From positions 20,113,961 through 20,177,960 of the forward strand of contig CM072154.1 of NCBI GenBank assembly GCA_036850595.1: a stretch of 64,000 nucleotides of DNA, written 5' to 3'. This DNA is from Rhyacichthys aspro (Eukaryota > Chordata > Actinopteri > Gobiiformes > Rhyacichthyidae). Shown here piece after piece: positions 13,301 to 25,300 of the stretch (position 1 is its first letter; every line of letters starts with the position of its first letter). A program made the translations under genes and the position numbers. The notes beneath the pieces are model-generated. The model searched no databases, was not told the origin of the DNA, and saw only the letters and a program-made list of their open reading frames with translations.

Positions 13301-16300
13301 TTATTACGATTTGTAGAGGTTTTAGTTGGATTTGAACAGGTTTTAGTTGGATTTGAACAGGTTTTATTTGGATTTGAACATGTTTTATTAGGATTTGTAG
13401 AGGTTTTAGTTGGATTTGAACAGGTTTTATTTGTATTTGAACACGTTTTATTACAATTTGCAGAGGTTTTAGTTGGATTTAAACAGGTTTTATTTGGATT
13501 TGAACAGGTTTTATTACGATTTGTAGAGGTTTTAGTTGGATTTGAACAGGTTTTAGTTGGATTTGAACAGGTTTTATTTGGATTTGAACATGTTTTATTA
13601 CGATTTGTAGAGGTTTTAGTTGGATTTGAACAGGTTTTAGTTGGATTTGAACAGGTTTTATTTGGATTTGAACAGGTTTTATTACGATTTGTAGAGGTTT
13701 TAGTTGGATTTGAACAGGTTTTAGTTGGATTTGAACAGGTTTTATTTGGATTTGAACATGTTTTATTACGATTTGTAGAGGTTTTAGATGGATTTGGACA
13801 GGTTTTATTTGGATTTGAACAGGTTTTATTACGATTTGTAGAGGTTTTAGTTGGATTTGAACAGGTTTTAGTTGGATTTGAACAGGTTTTATTTGGATTT
13901 GAACATGTTTTATTACGATTTGTAGAGGTTTTAGTTGGATTTGAACAGGTTTTAGTTGGATTTGAACAGGTTTTATTTGGATTTGAACAGGTTTTATTAC
14001 GATTTGTAGAGGTTTTAGTTGGATTTGAACAGGTTTTAGTTGGATTTGAACAGGTTTTATTTGGATTTGAACATGTTTTATTACGATTTGTAGAGGTTTT
14101 AGATGGATTTGGACAGGTTTTAGAATTGGTTTTAGATGATTTGAACAGGTTTTATTTGGATTTGAACATGTTTTATTTGGATTTAAGCAGTTTATATACA
14201 TCTTTGTGGCAAAAACTGTCTTAAGATTTCATGAACAAATAAAAATAATCTGATTGAAATCCATCTAAAACCTGTTCAAATCCAATTAAAATCTAGCCCT
14301 AATAATATCTCCTGCTAAATGCATTGAAGGGCCACATAAAACATTGCAAAGAGCTACGAGTTTGACATGTGTGCTGTGGTGCATTTGTTCAAAACTGAAG
14401 AAGCATGTGTCGATTTATCAAATTTAGCTTCTTTATTACTTTGAGCATGAACTAAAAAGCCTTATCACATAAAAACAGACAAATTAACTCATTAGGACCA
14501 AGTAGTAGAGACCAAAAGAGCTAAATTCTGGAAAAAAAAAGTTTATTAAAGTGAACTAAACCTGGTCTCTGTAGGTTTTATTCTCAATAATACAGTTTAC
14601 TTTAGTTTTTCTCCTCATCTGCTGTTGTCTAAAGGAGCTCTCTGATTGGACTATTCATGTTAAACAGTGAATATTCAATTTGAAACAGGGCCTAAATGTG
14701 TGGAGACTTGTCTATTATGTTTTATAACAATAAAATCTGCTACTTAAGGAGGCGTATTGGTTTAATTAGACACAGTTTTTGGTTGTATTTGGTGATGTGT
14801 CTTTGGGAAGGAGGAATAATGGCTGACATTCAGTAAAAACCTGGAGGCGTTGAGCCGACGGGGAATAAACCTCTGTCAGAAGCAGCTCACACAGTTCACA
14901 CCAGAGACCGAGCCTGCTGCATGTTCATATTCAAACCACACTCTCAGTTTTCATGAGACGTCAGCAAAAGAAGAAAAAAACTGTGTGGCACTGCAGGTTT
15001 CATTCTCCAGCTCTAAACCTTTGTGTTGTCTCAGGATTAAAAATTATCGGGTCTTCATGTTTAGAAGCAGAAAAACACAATTCTTTAACTTTTAAGTCGT
15101 CCAAAGATCAGAACGTGACACATCATGTTGTCTGTATTTTTATTAAAGCTGCTACAAACCAACAGTTTCACCTTGCAACAAAAATCTCTGGATCAGTTTT
15201 TGGTTCAGTCCTGGTTTTAGTCCTGGTTTTAGTCCTGGTTTTAGTCCTGGTTTTAGTCCCAGTTCTGCCCTGATTTAGAACCACATCTTGAACTGGTTTA
15301 GCTATTGTTTTGTACTTGTTTATTGCACTTTTTAGGGTTATTTGTGGTCTTGTTTAGTCTTTAAGCTTTGTTCTGCATGAAATCCTAAATGTAGGTCTAG
15401 TTTAGCTCTAAGGATAGTCCTTGTTTAGCCATGATTTAGTCCTGGATTTCACTTGGATTTAGTTTAATTGATTCCTGGGTTTTAACAAAAGAGACATAAT
15501 GGCACAATAACACCAATAGAATAATGAAATGGCACTATAAATTAGGTATTTGTGCAAAAGAAGATCAAAAATAGAATTGAAATAACCAGACTTTGACTTA
15601 GACAAGATAATTATCAAAACAGGCTTACAAATTAGTGATTTAAATTGAGAAAATGCATTATAAAGAAGGGACTTTTACAACATGTCCTAAAAATCAAGTT
15701 TTTCATAATAATATTTTCCTAATAATTAGATTTAGAAATCCACAAAGCTGCATATATAGGTTTTGTGAAGGCTGTGATTAACATTAAGTATTAAAATGTA
15801 ACATGTATATTTGAATAAAACAGAATAATGAACAAATGAACTAGTGACAGATATTGGTTCAGAATAAACAGACCTATAACAGTAAACGTTTCTGGATCAG
15901 ATGAGATTTGCTGAAGGCTGCTGTGTCCTGAGGCCTGCTGCTGACTCACTGATCCTCCACTAAACTCTGAGATCTGCCACGTCACGCTGCTGCAAAAACA
16001 CACAGCAACTTAAAGATGGGCTTTAACACAAACCCTTTCCATTAATATGAAATAAAACATCTTCCTCTCACGTGATGTTGGGCTGAATACGACGCACTTC
16101 TGTTAAAACCACTCTATAAAACTTTTATTATGAAACACACAGGCTCAAAAATCATGAAAAAGGTAGCTGTAAAGTCGTCTAGATGTGTCTCTGATAAGAA
16201 AAGTGCAGCCAGTTCTTATTATTCTGCATAACTCTGAAAGGCGAGGCATATTACCATCTTATAAGAAAATCCATATGGCCCTTCAATTGTTTTGTAGGTA

Positions 16301-19300
16301 ATATTTTTGGGGTTTTAGGATTTGGTTGGATTTTAACAGGTTTTATATGGACTTAAACAGGTTTTAGTTGGATGTTAACACGTTTTAAATGGATTTGAAC
16401 GGGTTTTAGTTAGATTTGAACAAGCTTCAGTTGTATTTTATTAGATTTCAGTTGGATTTTAACAGGTTTTATATGGACTTGAACAGATTTTAGTTAGATT
16501 TGAGCAGGTTTTATACGGACTTAAACAGGTTTTAATTGGATTTGAGCAGGTTTTATATGGACTTAAACATGTTTTAGTTAGATTTGAGCAGGTTTTATAT
16601 GGACTTAAACATGTTTTAGTTAGATTTGAGCAGGTTTTATATGGACTTGAACATGTTTTAGTTAAATTTGAGCAGGTTTTATATGGACTTAAACATGTTT
16701 TAGTTGGATTTGAGCAGGTTTTATATGGACTTAATGTAGATTTGAGCAGGTTTTATATGGACTTGAACATGTTTTAGTTAAATTTGAGCAGGTTTTATAT
16801 GGACTTAAAAAGAAAAAAGGAGAGGGTTTTTTTTGGGACTTGAACATGTTTTAGTTAAATTTGAGCAGGTTTTATGTGGACTTAAACAGGTTTTAGTTAT
16901 TTTTGAGCAGGTTTTATATGGAGTTAAACAGGTTTTAGTTAGATTTGAGCAGGTTTTATGTGGACTTAAACAGGTTTTAGTTGGACTTGTGCAGGTTTCA
17001 GTTGGATTTGAGCCAATTTCAGTTGGATTTTACAAGTTTTTAGTTGGATTTGAACAGGTTTTTGCAGGATTTGTCACAGTCTTTGGCCCCTGAAATGCTC
17101 CTTATTTACTATTGCGGCCCTTCACCACTTTGAGTTTGACGCCACTGATTTATAAAACATATTGAGAAGTAATCGGCCCATGTAAAGAGTTAGACTGCTC
17201 TGAAAGTGTCCTGGTTGTGGTTGACTCGTCTCGCTAATGGTTCAGTCTGTTTACATTTTCTACATTTCTAAAACCAAGCGTCTCTGACTGGTCCCTGGTT
17301 TGTTTGTTTTTTTTTGTTTCTTTGTCCAGACATGAACGAACACAGCTCTCGCAGCCACAGCATCTTCCTGATCAACATCAAACAGGAACACGTGGAGACG
17401 GAGCAGAAACTGTGTGGGAAGCTCTACCTGGTCGACCTGGCGGGAAGTGAGAAGGTACGGGACACGCTGCCGTCCCGCTGCCGGCTCTGGGCTGGTTTTA
17501 GCAGCGCTCCAGTGAGTCAGCTCCTTCGTTTGACCTGGTTCTGTCTTTTCTAATCCAGGTCAGTAAAACCGGAGCCGCGGGATCTGTCCTGGACGAGGCC
17601 AAGAACATCAACAAGTCTCTGTCGGCTCTGGGGAACGTCATCTCTGCTCTGGCCGAGGGGACGGTGAGACATTTCCTAAATTATTAATCTGGTCTTTGTG
17701 GATTTCAGCTGGATTTTAGAACCAAGTTAGAACAAAAAAACATAGATTAAACTGCCTTTGGACGCAACTGGAGGTAATCAGAGAAACAACACAACATTTC
17801 TAATAAACAGTTATAATTTATACCAAATGGAAATATCTGTGACGGGATTGGATTCTAGACCCATTTCATTTCAAAGTGAATGGGTTTGACTGGCCACAAT
17901 CTGAATCTCTGATCTGAATTTACAATCAGCAAATTAAAGTAAAGTAAAATATAATAAACCAACTCAAGTAGCACATCAAATATAACAATAAATGCAGTTT
18001 CTCGGTTATGTCAATATTGGAGCTTTAAAATTCACATACTCAGAAAAACACAGTCATTCATATACCATTATTGTATCTTGGATTCATTTTCATATTTTAT
18101 TTTGACACAAACTTGAGCTGTTGAATGACAGGGGCACATACTAGGGGCAAGTATAGCTATCATTGAAACACATTTTACATCTGAGCACTGTTTTTTCTTA
18201 AATACGTACCACACATCTCTGCATTTACACAGTCAGCTTTAATTAGTGCTTTTTACATCTTCATAAATAATCACAGCTCTCATTAGATGCCAAAACTCCT
18301 CCTGCCAACTGTAAGATTGATTTGACGAGGCACAGTCCGTCTGCTGCTTTGCAAATGGAGCAAAAAATCAGTCATTTTGGTGCATCTGTGTAAAATACTG
18401 ATACAGTTTCTATCCGTGTCCCGCAGAAAACCCACGTCCCGTACCGAGACAGCAAAATGACCCGTATCCTGCAGGACTCTCTCGGAGGAAACTGCCGCAC
18501 CACGATGTTCATCTGCTGCTCCCCGTCGAGCTACAACGACACCGAGACCAAGTCCACGCTCATGTTTGGACAACGGTAACGTCCCTTTCAGCACAGATTC
18601 AATGTTTATTTGGAAAAAAATTGGACATGCAATTGTTAGACAGCTCAAAATACTTTCTAAATGCCTCTAAATTTGCTTTTCTGGATTCTTTGTGGCAGTG
18701 CAAAGACCATCAGGAACACCGCGTCCATCAACCTGGAGCTGACGGCCGAGCAGTGGAAGAGGAAGTACGAGAAGGAGAAGGAGAAGAACAAGACTCTGAA
18801 GGAAACCATCCAAAAACTGGAGGCCGAGCTCAACCGCTGGAGAAATGGTGAGAAACAACCCAAAAGTAAGACTTTCATGTAAGATAAGCTGGTAACATTT
18901 TATAATAACTCACACGATAAAACCGTAGTTAAGCATTAATAGATGTGTAATTAACAACAATTTTTATGTACAATTATACATGGGTTTATTGTTAAGACTA
19001 AAACATTTATAACATAATTTAGATTATTAATATTGGATTTATGCTTCGTAAATGATGGATTAACATTTCATTAAGTTGTTACAAATACTCAACTAATGCT
19101 TAATAATGTGAGTTATTCTAAAGTGTTAGCAATACGCTTTATTTGTCACATGCAAAATAACAGTATAATGTATTTTTGTACCTGCAGCCAACAGCACAAA
19201 TGTGGAAATACAAAAGAAAGAAAGAAGCTCTTGTTATTAAAATGTATGTCAAATATTTCTGCTGTAACTTACAATGGGCCTGGTACAGCGCTGGAAGGTG

Positions 19301-22300
19301 ATTATAATTTAGAATAGTATTAAAAAACAATTACAGAGCCCATTTTAAGGTTCAGAGTGAGACAGACACAAGTCGAAGGGAAAAACTTTTCTTTAACCTC
19401 TCAGTGTTAGTCTTTTTGCAGCAGAAACATTAGCCTAGAGGCAACTGGGAATAAACTATTCCATATGAACTATATTAAGCATAAAAATAAATGTTTTAAG
19501 TTACTTTTTACAAATATTTGTGATGTGCAACAATAAAACATACTTGAAAACCTACTTAAAAAGTCATTTGAAATATCCAACACAGAATTTTGAATAACAG
19601 AAGTGCACTGTTTACTATCCAGGTTTGTACAGGTCCAAAATAAAACCCAACAAACTCATTTGGATTTGCATTAATGTATAATGTTGAAAAAAAGCAGGTG
19701 TAAGACAGAACAAGACGGTCCAGAGAGAAAATGATGAAAGGACATATGTCTTATTTATTAAAGAATACAGTATCAGACAATAACATAATTACACTAACAA
19801 CCTACTGCTCACAGGTTAGCAGCTAATTTAGAGCCACAGCAAAATATTTTATTCCAATGATCTACTTTTGAAGAGTTATTTGCTGACATAGAGGTGTATT
19901 TCTTAGCACTAAATAAAATTATAGAAAGTAAAGACACTGCTCAGCTGATTTTCACATGTTACAGGCCAATCTGTCAAAATTAAAAAAACAATTGTGGCCC
20001 ATTACCTAAACAGATTGCCCTGAACTAGAGACACCAGAAAAACCCCGAAACAGCAGAAAGAAACAAAGCTAACATTTGTATTATTCCCAGAGTAATGTTA
20101 AATGTGCTTTTAAAGGGACTAATAATGACTAAGTATGTGTCGGACTTGAATGGACTCTTGTTTAAGCCTCCGTCCCTGTCTGCTTCAGGAGAGGACGTTC
20201 CTGAGACCGAGAGGACCACCTCTGACACGGTGATCCGCTACGAGCCCGTCGAGGAGCGCCCCGTCCTGGACAACGACTCGTCCTCCATCGTGGTCCGTAT
20301 CTCTGAGGAGGAGCGGCAGAAATACGAGGAGGAGATCCGCAAACTGTACAAGCAGCTCGACGATAAGGTTCGATTATTACTAGTAACGTGTTTAATTTAT
20401 GAGTTTATGGAGAGTCTAACACAGCATCTTATTGGCTTTAGTTCTTGTGCATTTACTATTTTCAGTTGTTTTTCATTTTTCTTCAGGACGATGAGATTAA
20501 CCTGCAGTGCCAGCTTGTGGAGAAACTGAAGCAGCAGATGTTGGACCAGGACGAGGTACATTCACACTTATACACAACACAAACATACTCTTAAATCAGT
20601 CTTAACTCACGCCATCCCTCTCCCCGCAGCTGCTGGCCTCGTCCCGCGGCGACGGGGACAAGGTGCAGGCTGAGCTGGGCCGGCTGCAGGTGGAGAGCGA
20701 CTGCGCTAAGGCCGAGGTGAAGGAGGTGCTGCAGGCTCTGGAGGAACTGGCCATAAACTACGACCAGAAGAGCCAAGAGGTGGAGGAGAAGGGGCTGCAG
20801 AACCAGCTGCTGGCCGATCAGCTCGCCCAGAAGATGGTCAGTGCGGGGTCTCAGTAACGTCAGGAGAAATGGAATATAAGAGCTATTTATTGCAAAGCTA
20901 ATCATGTTTCCTGTTTTAGCAATGGAGAAGAAGAAGGGCTTTATGTAAAAAATGAAATATGGAGAATTTTTAAAGTGATAATGGCTGTTTTTACTACTAA
21001 CGACACTTTAGGCTGTCTCTAAAGTGGGACACAGACAGTTATGAACATATTTTAAGCTAACTTTGATAAATTGCCACTGCACTAAACAAATAAATAAACA
21101 AATAAATCAATCAATAAACAAACCCTGGCTCTGACGAATGAACAAGCTTAATGGTTAAAAATGGTTAAACAGCTTTAAAATCCAAGTAAGATGGCCGTCC
21201 CAGTCCCTCTACTTTACGAGAGCAAATATATTTTTTGTATTGAGTACTAGAGAGGGAAAACAAATAGGTTTTTTTATGTCTGTAGTATTTCAAAGGTGGA
21301 GCAGGTACAGAGCTGTATTTGACTACAGTAGACAGAATTGAAGCCATATTTTAAGATAAACTACTGCTTCAGCTAACTAACTCCTTTTATTCAGTCAAAA
21401 TCTCTTTAAATCAGTGCAGTTCAAAGCGTAACAAATATGCCCTGAATAGAAGCATTTTAAAAACTAGGAATATAGATACTTTTCTCTTTTTTGTCTAACT
21501 TTTTGAATGTTTTTTGTTTTCAGGCGAGTCTGATGGAGCTGGAGGCGGAGCTGTCCCGGATGCAGGAGGTGAGCGGGCAGCAGAGGAAACGTATCGCTGA
21601 CGTCCTGAACGGTCTGATGAGAGACCTGAGCGAGTTCAGCACCATCGTGGGCAACGGCGAGATCAAACTGGTGAGACTTTACCACAGAGACCCATTAAGA
21701 TAATAACGATTCCCAAGTTCAAACAGTCCTGACATTTTTCTTTTGTCCTATTTGTTGCAACCTTATTCGTCCCGTTTCGTGGTGTCTTTCTTGTGAAGCC
21801 GGTGGAGATCAGTGGAGCCATCGAGGAGGAGTTCACCGTGGCTCGTCTCTACATCAGTAAGATCAAGTCTGAGGTGAAGTCGATGGTGAAACGCTGCCGT
21901 CAGCTCGAGAACATGCAGCTGGAGTGTCACCGCAAAATGGAAGAGACCGGCCGCGAGCTGTCGTCCTGCCAGCTCCTCATCTCCCAGGTCAGAAGACGCA
22001 AAACGAACAAAGAGCAGAGCGTTTTAACGGCAGCGAATGAGTACGTTTGTGTTTTATTGTTGCAGCACGAGGCTAAGATCCGCTCTCTGACTGAGTACAT
22101 GCAGAGTGTGGAGCAGAAGAAGAGGCTGCTGGAGGAGAGCCATGATTCTCTCACTGAGGAGCTGGCCAAGCTGCAGGATCTGGGTAAAACCTGTTAGATT
22201 CACGTAGAGACCGGTCACAGGAGTCACTCAGGCTTCGGTTTGTGACGATCGTTGTGTTTTTTTCAAACAGAGAACTCCCAGATGGACGAGAAGGACGGAG

Positions 22301-25300
22301 AGAAGGGAGACTCTGAGGTGAGAGGATGGTGTTGTAGAGCGGTGTTTACCAACTCTTTGTGCTTAAGAGACACATCTTAAAATGGATAATGACCCAACTT
22401 TATTGTTTTTTTGGTCTTTTTTTATTTTATTTTTTAAGCATCATCCAAAAAAAAAAGTCTATTTATCCCATTTCAAATTATTAATACACGCCAATTCTCA
22501 CTGAACTTCTTTTCAAAATTATAGAGGCAGACAAAAACACGGGTTCTGATCTATATTTTGGGAAAGACTGGTGCAGAGGATAGATTTTAGAGCATTGTTG
22601 GGTCAGATGATAAACATTTATATAAATCTCCTATGCCTTCTTGGAAAACTGTGTTCACTAAATCCAGAAGTAAATCTATTAGTCTTATTGTTTGGTTCAG
22701 AGAGATTTGAAAAGACATGCTTTGGTTAAAATGGAGAAGTTTATTCACTATTACTACAAACCCAGAGACATCAACACACCCAAAATCTAAAAAAAACTGT
22801 GTTTCCAAAAGTTTTTATACTAATGGTTGATGCAGTTGTGAAAAGTAGTAAAGAATTGAGGCTTTTAACTGTACAGCTGTCTCCTGAGAAGAAACAAGCC
22901 ACACAGACATAATTATCTTTAACCCATAAAACAAGTGGATTTAGTTAGAATATGCCTCAAAAATGTATTGATTGTTATTTGAAATCAACTCAAAGTGTAA
23001 CTAAATGTGTGCTCTATTGTCCTTGTGTTGCACAGAGGGCCCCTCGCCAGCAGGGGGAGACTCACCGAGGCCTGCACCACAAGCAGCTGTCCCGTCTGAG
23101 GGATGAGATCAATGAGAAGCAGAGGCTCATCGATGAGCTCACAGAGTCAGTATCACAAGAAGGTTTAATCAGTTTAATGAAGAAATGTGCTAAATAATGA
23201 ACTCTTCCTTGTTGTGTCTTCAGTAAAAACTCAAAGATGGAGCTGGAGCTGGCCCAGGTTCGCTCTGACTTTGAGCGTCTGAAGAGTCAGGACAGCACCA
23301 AGAGCGAGCGTCTGGAGGAGCTCTCGTAAGTGTTGAATACAGCAGGAGTTAAACCTTTATAATAATGTGTTAATAAACCATGTAAGAGTGTATTAGCAAA
23401 GAATTCATAATATATTTATAATCCTTTAGTAGATATTTAGTAACATTAATGGCATTTAATGTGTTAATAAACCATTTACAAGGTAAGCCTTTACAGTAAA
23501 TGCATTAATTAATCCTCTCGATTTGTTCGATATAACCTGTTAATTATAATAAAGTACCCCTTTTCAAATTATACTTGATGGAAGTGTAGCCAGTAATATA
23601 GGTTATGCTATTTATCAATAATTCAATTAATTCATGTTGTAAAGCCTATTCTTTATCCAACGGCTGTAAAGAAATTACTTTTTTTTGTCAATACATACTA
23701 AATGGTTTATTAACAAATCATTACTTATCAATATTGCTTATTAATACATTTAAAGGTATTCACAAGCAAATTAATGTCACTAAATATTTATTAAATGTTT
23801 ATAGATGTGTAATTAATCATTTGCTAATCCATTGTAAATACGCCTCATAAAGTTTTAACCACATTTAGCATTTTTTTTAATTGATCCTGAGCCTCCTGTG
23901 TTGTATTGTATTGTATTGTATTCCCACTTAAATTAAATTCCTCGTTATTTCTCTGATGTTTGTCCTGTGTCCCTCAGATTCCTGCACGAGCGTCATGAGC
24001 AGACCAAACAGGACTTGAAGGGTCTGGAGGAGACCGTCGTAAGTTATCTGTTTCCCGTCTTTTTGTCACTTATTATTATCTATTGTGTATTTAATCTTTG
24101 TTCTTTCATAACCATCTGTGTGTCCTTCAGGCCCGCGAACTCCAGACCCTCCACAACCTGCGCAAGCTGTTCGTTCAAGACCTCACGTCGCGGGTTAAAA
24201 AAGTAAGACTTGATAGACCCAGGGACAAACACAAAAAGGCCACTTACAAAGCTTCTCTAAAGGAATAATACTTTAATTTAACTTATTTGTAAATCTGTTC
24301 AAACCCATAAAGAGATAGATTCACTTCATCTCCATCAGTTTATTATTTATTTCTCATAAATGTGTAAATTAAATCTCTTTGTCTGTTTCAGAGTTCCGAA
24401 ATGGAGCCTGATGATAGCGGGGGGTCTTGCACCCAGAAGCAGAAGATTTCCTTTCTTGAGAATAACCTGGACCAACTTACAAAGGTTCACAAACAGGTCA
24501 GAGTCACAACTGCACTTAATGACCCTCCGATCCACCTCTGTAACCTCCAATGTCCAGCCATGTCTCTTTAGCGCCCTCTAGTGAAGCTTTCATGGAGTCA
24601 TTGGAGAATAGAGCTGCACAGTGTATCACAAATTTCAGACTACTTATATATAAGTGGAAGCTATATAACTTCTTCAATTTGATGAACTTTCACCTAAACA
24701 AAGCCTTAATCAAACTGTGCAGCGTCCAAATGAAAAAGTGATGGTTTAGACCTGGTTCTTTCCTACATTTATTCCTAGTTTAGTCCTGGTTTAGTCCTGA
24801 TTTAGTCCTGGTTTTGTCCTGGTTTAGTCCTGGTTTTGTCCTGGTTTAGTCCTGGTTTTGTCCTGGTTTAGACCTGGTTTAGTCCTGGTTTAGTCCTGGT
24901 TTAGTCTTTAATATTGATTTAGCCTCTGCTTTGAGATGTGCAAATTAGTCCAGAGCCTTGTGTTTCTTTATTTTTTTAATTACTTACTTATTAATTTACT
25001 TTTAATTTTAAATATTGCAGTTGATATTTTTTACAACAATATTCAAATACTTATTGCATATCATGCTTTTCACTATCATGCAGCCCTTATACAGTGTTTG
25101 ACAGAGCCTAAAGATGGATTATACTCTTAATTACCCCTTTATAATCCTTTGCTTTTGCTGCCTGAAATACTGTTCCTATCTTGTAGTGTATTTCCTGTGA
25201 ATATCAAATAATATCTGCATTAATCAAATGCACCTGTAGCTTAGGTTTAAATAACAGTAACACAATACTTCCTCAGTCTGTACATATTACATTTATATCC

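Larger units (their letters stand above)
1336..18847 (+). other. kif5a: kif5a exons 1-11: motor domain and neck linker
   Basis: These exons encode about residues 1-372. Visible ATPase and microtubule motifs are the P-loop GQTSSGKT at residues 86-93 (exon 3), switch I NEHSSRSHS at about 199-207 (exon 8), and switch II DLAGSE at 232-237 (end of exon 8). The alpha-4/5 region includes KNINKSLSALGNVISAL (exon 9) and YRDSKMTRILQDSLGGN (exon 10). The neck linker runs across exons 10/11 (FGQRAKTIRNTASIN). No catalytic residue is missing. Intron 1 (7.8 kb) and intron 7 (5.8 kb) are the largest and hold most of the repeats in the gene. Confidence 0.95.

Noticed and set aside
12754..14190. Regular repeats that might suggest a CRISPR-like array
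   Set aside because: Units are directly abutting with no unique spacers, in vertebrate intronic DNA.
13479..14201. 240-aa minus-strand open frame with KPVQIQL heptads
   Set aside because: Entirely a translation of a 21-bp tandem array; the period is divisible by 3, so lack of stops is automatic.
20095..20529. 144-aa single frame as a separate gene
   Set aside because: It is intron sequence fused in frame to the true kif5a exon 12 (20189-20367) and read into the next intron.
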